From an uncultured Collinsella sp. (GTDB taxonomy: Bacteria > Actinomycetota > Coriobacteriia > Coriobacteriales > Coriobacteriaceae): 6,174 bases of DNA. The stretch is from NCBI GenBank assembly GCA_900551305.1, contig URVK01000103.1:1-6174 (forward strand), given 5' to 3'. The position numbers were made by a program, and so were the translations under genes. The notes beneath the pieces were generated by a model. That model saw only the letters and a program-made list of their open reading frames with translations. It did no database searches and was not told where the DNA came from. Positions 5,259 through 6,174 of the stretch are shown piece after piece. The first letter of the stretch is position 1. Each line of letters opens with the position of its first letter.

Positions 5259-6174
5259 CTAGTTGTCAGCAGCCGAGAAATCCATATCGAGCGAGGAAAC
5301 GGCCCAGCCGATATGATTGTCGGAGCGCACGAATTTGACGGTGTACTCCTGCTCGCCGCCCTTGGACAGCGAAGCCTTGACCTTGGCGGTCGTCTCGGTC
5401 ATGGATTGATCCATGCCCTCGACGGACACGGTGGCGCCCTGCGGAATCGAGGAGATGATCATCGACTTGGCGTCCTCGGACAGGCTCGAGGCCAGGCAAG
5501 ACTCGGCCTTTGCGGTGTCACCGTCGCCGGCAGCCTGGAACAGATCGGTGATAACCGACTCCTGCGAGGGGAAGCCAAAGCCGCGCGTGTAGGCAAAGCC
5601 CAGACCGCCCGCAGCAATCAAAATGAGCAGAAGCAGCACGATGAAGACTTTGAGACCCGTGTGGCGATGGCGACGACGGACCTTGGCCTGCTTACGATCC
5701 TGACGGTCCTGCTGGACCATCTCGGACTCGGACAGCGTAAAGAAGCCGGTGTCCGAGGGATCGGGCATAAACTGACCGGTCGCGCCCGTAGGATCGAGCG
5801 GATCGACGGCAGGAGCGTCCATCGCGGGCGCCGGAGCCGTGGCCATAGCCGTCTGGGCAGACAGCGCGGCAAGCGAATCATGCACGCGGGCAAGCTCATC
5901 GGCCTGCTCGGAAGTGAGCTGGTAGATGCCATCGGCAGTAGCGGCGTTAAAGGCGTCGAGTGCGTCGGAGGGACGGCCGGCGGCAGAAAGCGCCTGACCC
6001 ATGCCGGCGTTGAGCACACGCGTGTCGTCGCGGGGGCCGGCAAAGTCGATAGCCGTGCGGTAGGTCTCCACGGCATCCGCCGGACGGCCGAGCTTAATGA
6101 AGCAACGACCAAGCTCGCCCAGTGCGGCGGCAGGAGCCGGATTGGCGCCGTCGATGGCAGCCTGTGTATGCCGA
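5259..6174 (-). CDS. TPR-containing single-pass membrane protein, N-terminus outside the window
   Basis: The open frame enters from the window edge and ends at TAG (5261-5259), giving 304 visible residues. No start is assigned; the GTG at 6071 is internal, since the frame continues upstream with clear TPR sequence. Layout in visible residues: two TPR-like helix pairs, about 12-46 (LGELGRCFIKLGRPADAVE) and about 50-80 (GQALSAAGRPSDALDAF); a helix and then a Pro/Ala/Asp-rich linker, about 110-145; a basic cluster about 160-171 rich in R, K and H; a membrane helix about 173-195; and a C-terminal domain about 200-304. Positive charges before the helix put the TPRs in the cytoplasm and the last domain outside. 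That last domain, with an early helix (TDLFQAAGDGDTAKAESCL) and later beta-type strands, resembles small NTF2/DUF4878-like extracytoplasmic domains, but I cannot confirm this. Function is unknown. TPRs suggest protein binding. A stem-loop separates it from mreB, so it may be a separate transcript. Confidence 0.85.
   Translation of the reverse strand, partial: RHTQAAIDGANPAPAAALGELGRCFIKLGRPADAVETYRTAIDFAGPRDDTRVLNAGMGQALSAAGRPSDALDAFNAATADGIYQLTSEQADELARVHDSLAALSAQTAMATAPAPAMDAPAVDPLDPTGATGQFMPDPSDTGFFTLSESEMVQQDRQDRKQAKVRRRHRHTGLKVFIVLLLLILIAAGGLGFAYTRGFGFPSQESVITDLFQAAGDGDTAKAESCLASSLSEDAKSMIISSIPQGATVSVEGMDQSMTETTAKVKASLSKGGEQEYTVKFVRSDNHIGWAVSSLDMDFSAADN

Noticed and set aside
5241..5269. 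A sigma-70 promoter with CTGACA as -35 box upstream of mreB
   Set aside because: The -35 match is good but no acceptable -10 lies at 16-18 bases (best TGGGAT or GGGATT), so I do not annotate it.
5400..5415. Short inverted repeat CATGGAT-TG-ATCCATG in the TPR gene
   Set aside because: Seven-base arms with a two-base centre cannot form a good RNA hairpin, and repeats this short are expected by chance.
5259..6071. Treating GTG at 6071 as the start of the TPR gene
   Set aside because: The same frame stays open to the window edge and encodes the first half of a TPR unit, so the gene begins outside the window.

Overview
The window holds part of a bacterial cell-elongation (elongasome) gene cluster. 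All recognisable genes are on the minus strand, so transcription runs from high to low coordinates. In that order they are: the 3' part of a gene for a TPR-containing, single-pass membrane protein (5259-6174, running off the window); a 118-base intergenic region with a strong stem-loop (5141-5258); mreB (4097-5140); mreC (3077-4075); mreD (2499-3065 or 3071); mrdA, the class B penicillin-binding protein PBP2 (416-2485); and the 5' part of rodA (1-406, running off the window).

The DNA is GC-rich with even codon use. The MreB sequence is of the Actinobacterial/Gram-positive type, and mrdA and rodA sit directly behind mreBCD. High GC, this gene order and the style of the proteins suggest a rod-shaped Coriobacteriia member such as Collinsella. 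That placement is inference from protein style, not a database result. Nothing suggests horizontal transfer, mobile elements, CRISPR or RNA genes.

The five genes mreB-mreC-mreD-mrdA-rodA look like one operon, with gaps of 21, 5-11, 13 and 9 bases. MreB filaments under the membrane, linked through MreC and MreD, position the RodA glycosyltransferase and its partner transpeptidase PBP2 for lateral wall synthesis. At three junctions in a row (mreC/mreD, mreD/mrdA, mrdA/rodA) the upstream TAG stop is fused to the next Shine-Dalgarno sequence, which suggests coupled translation. mreB and mreC both start with TTG.

The system itself is well known. The points worth a second look are local: a perfect 12-bp inverted repeat with a terminator-like U-tract early in mreC; a putative Cys-Cys-His-Cys zinc site and an altered active-site flank in PBP2; an extra N-terminal membrane segment in PBP2; a long acidic Ser/Thr tail on MreC; a 33-base stem-loop before mreB; and an unrecognised TPR/membrane protein upstream. 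I found no evidence for a wholly new system.
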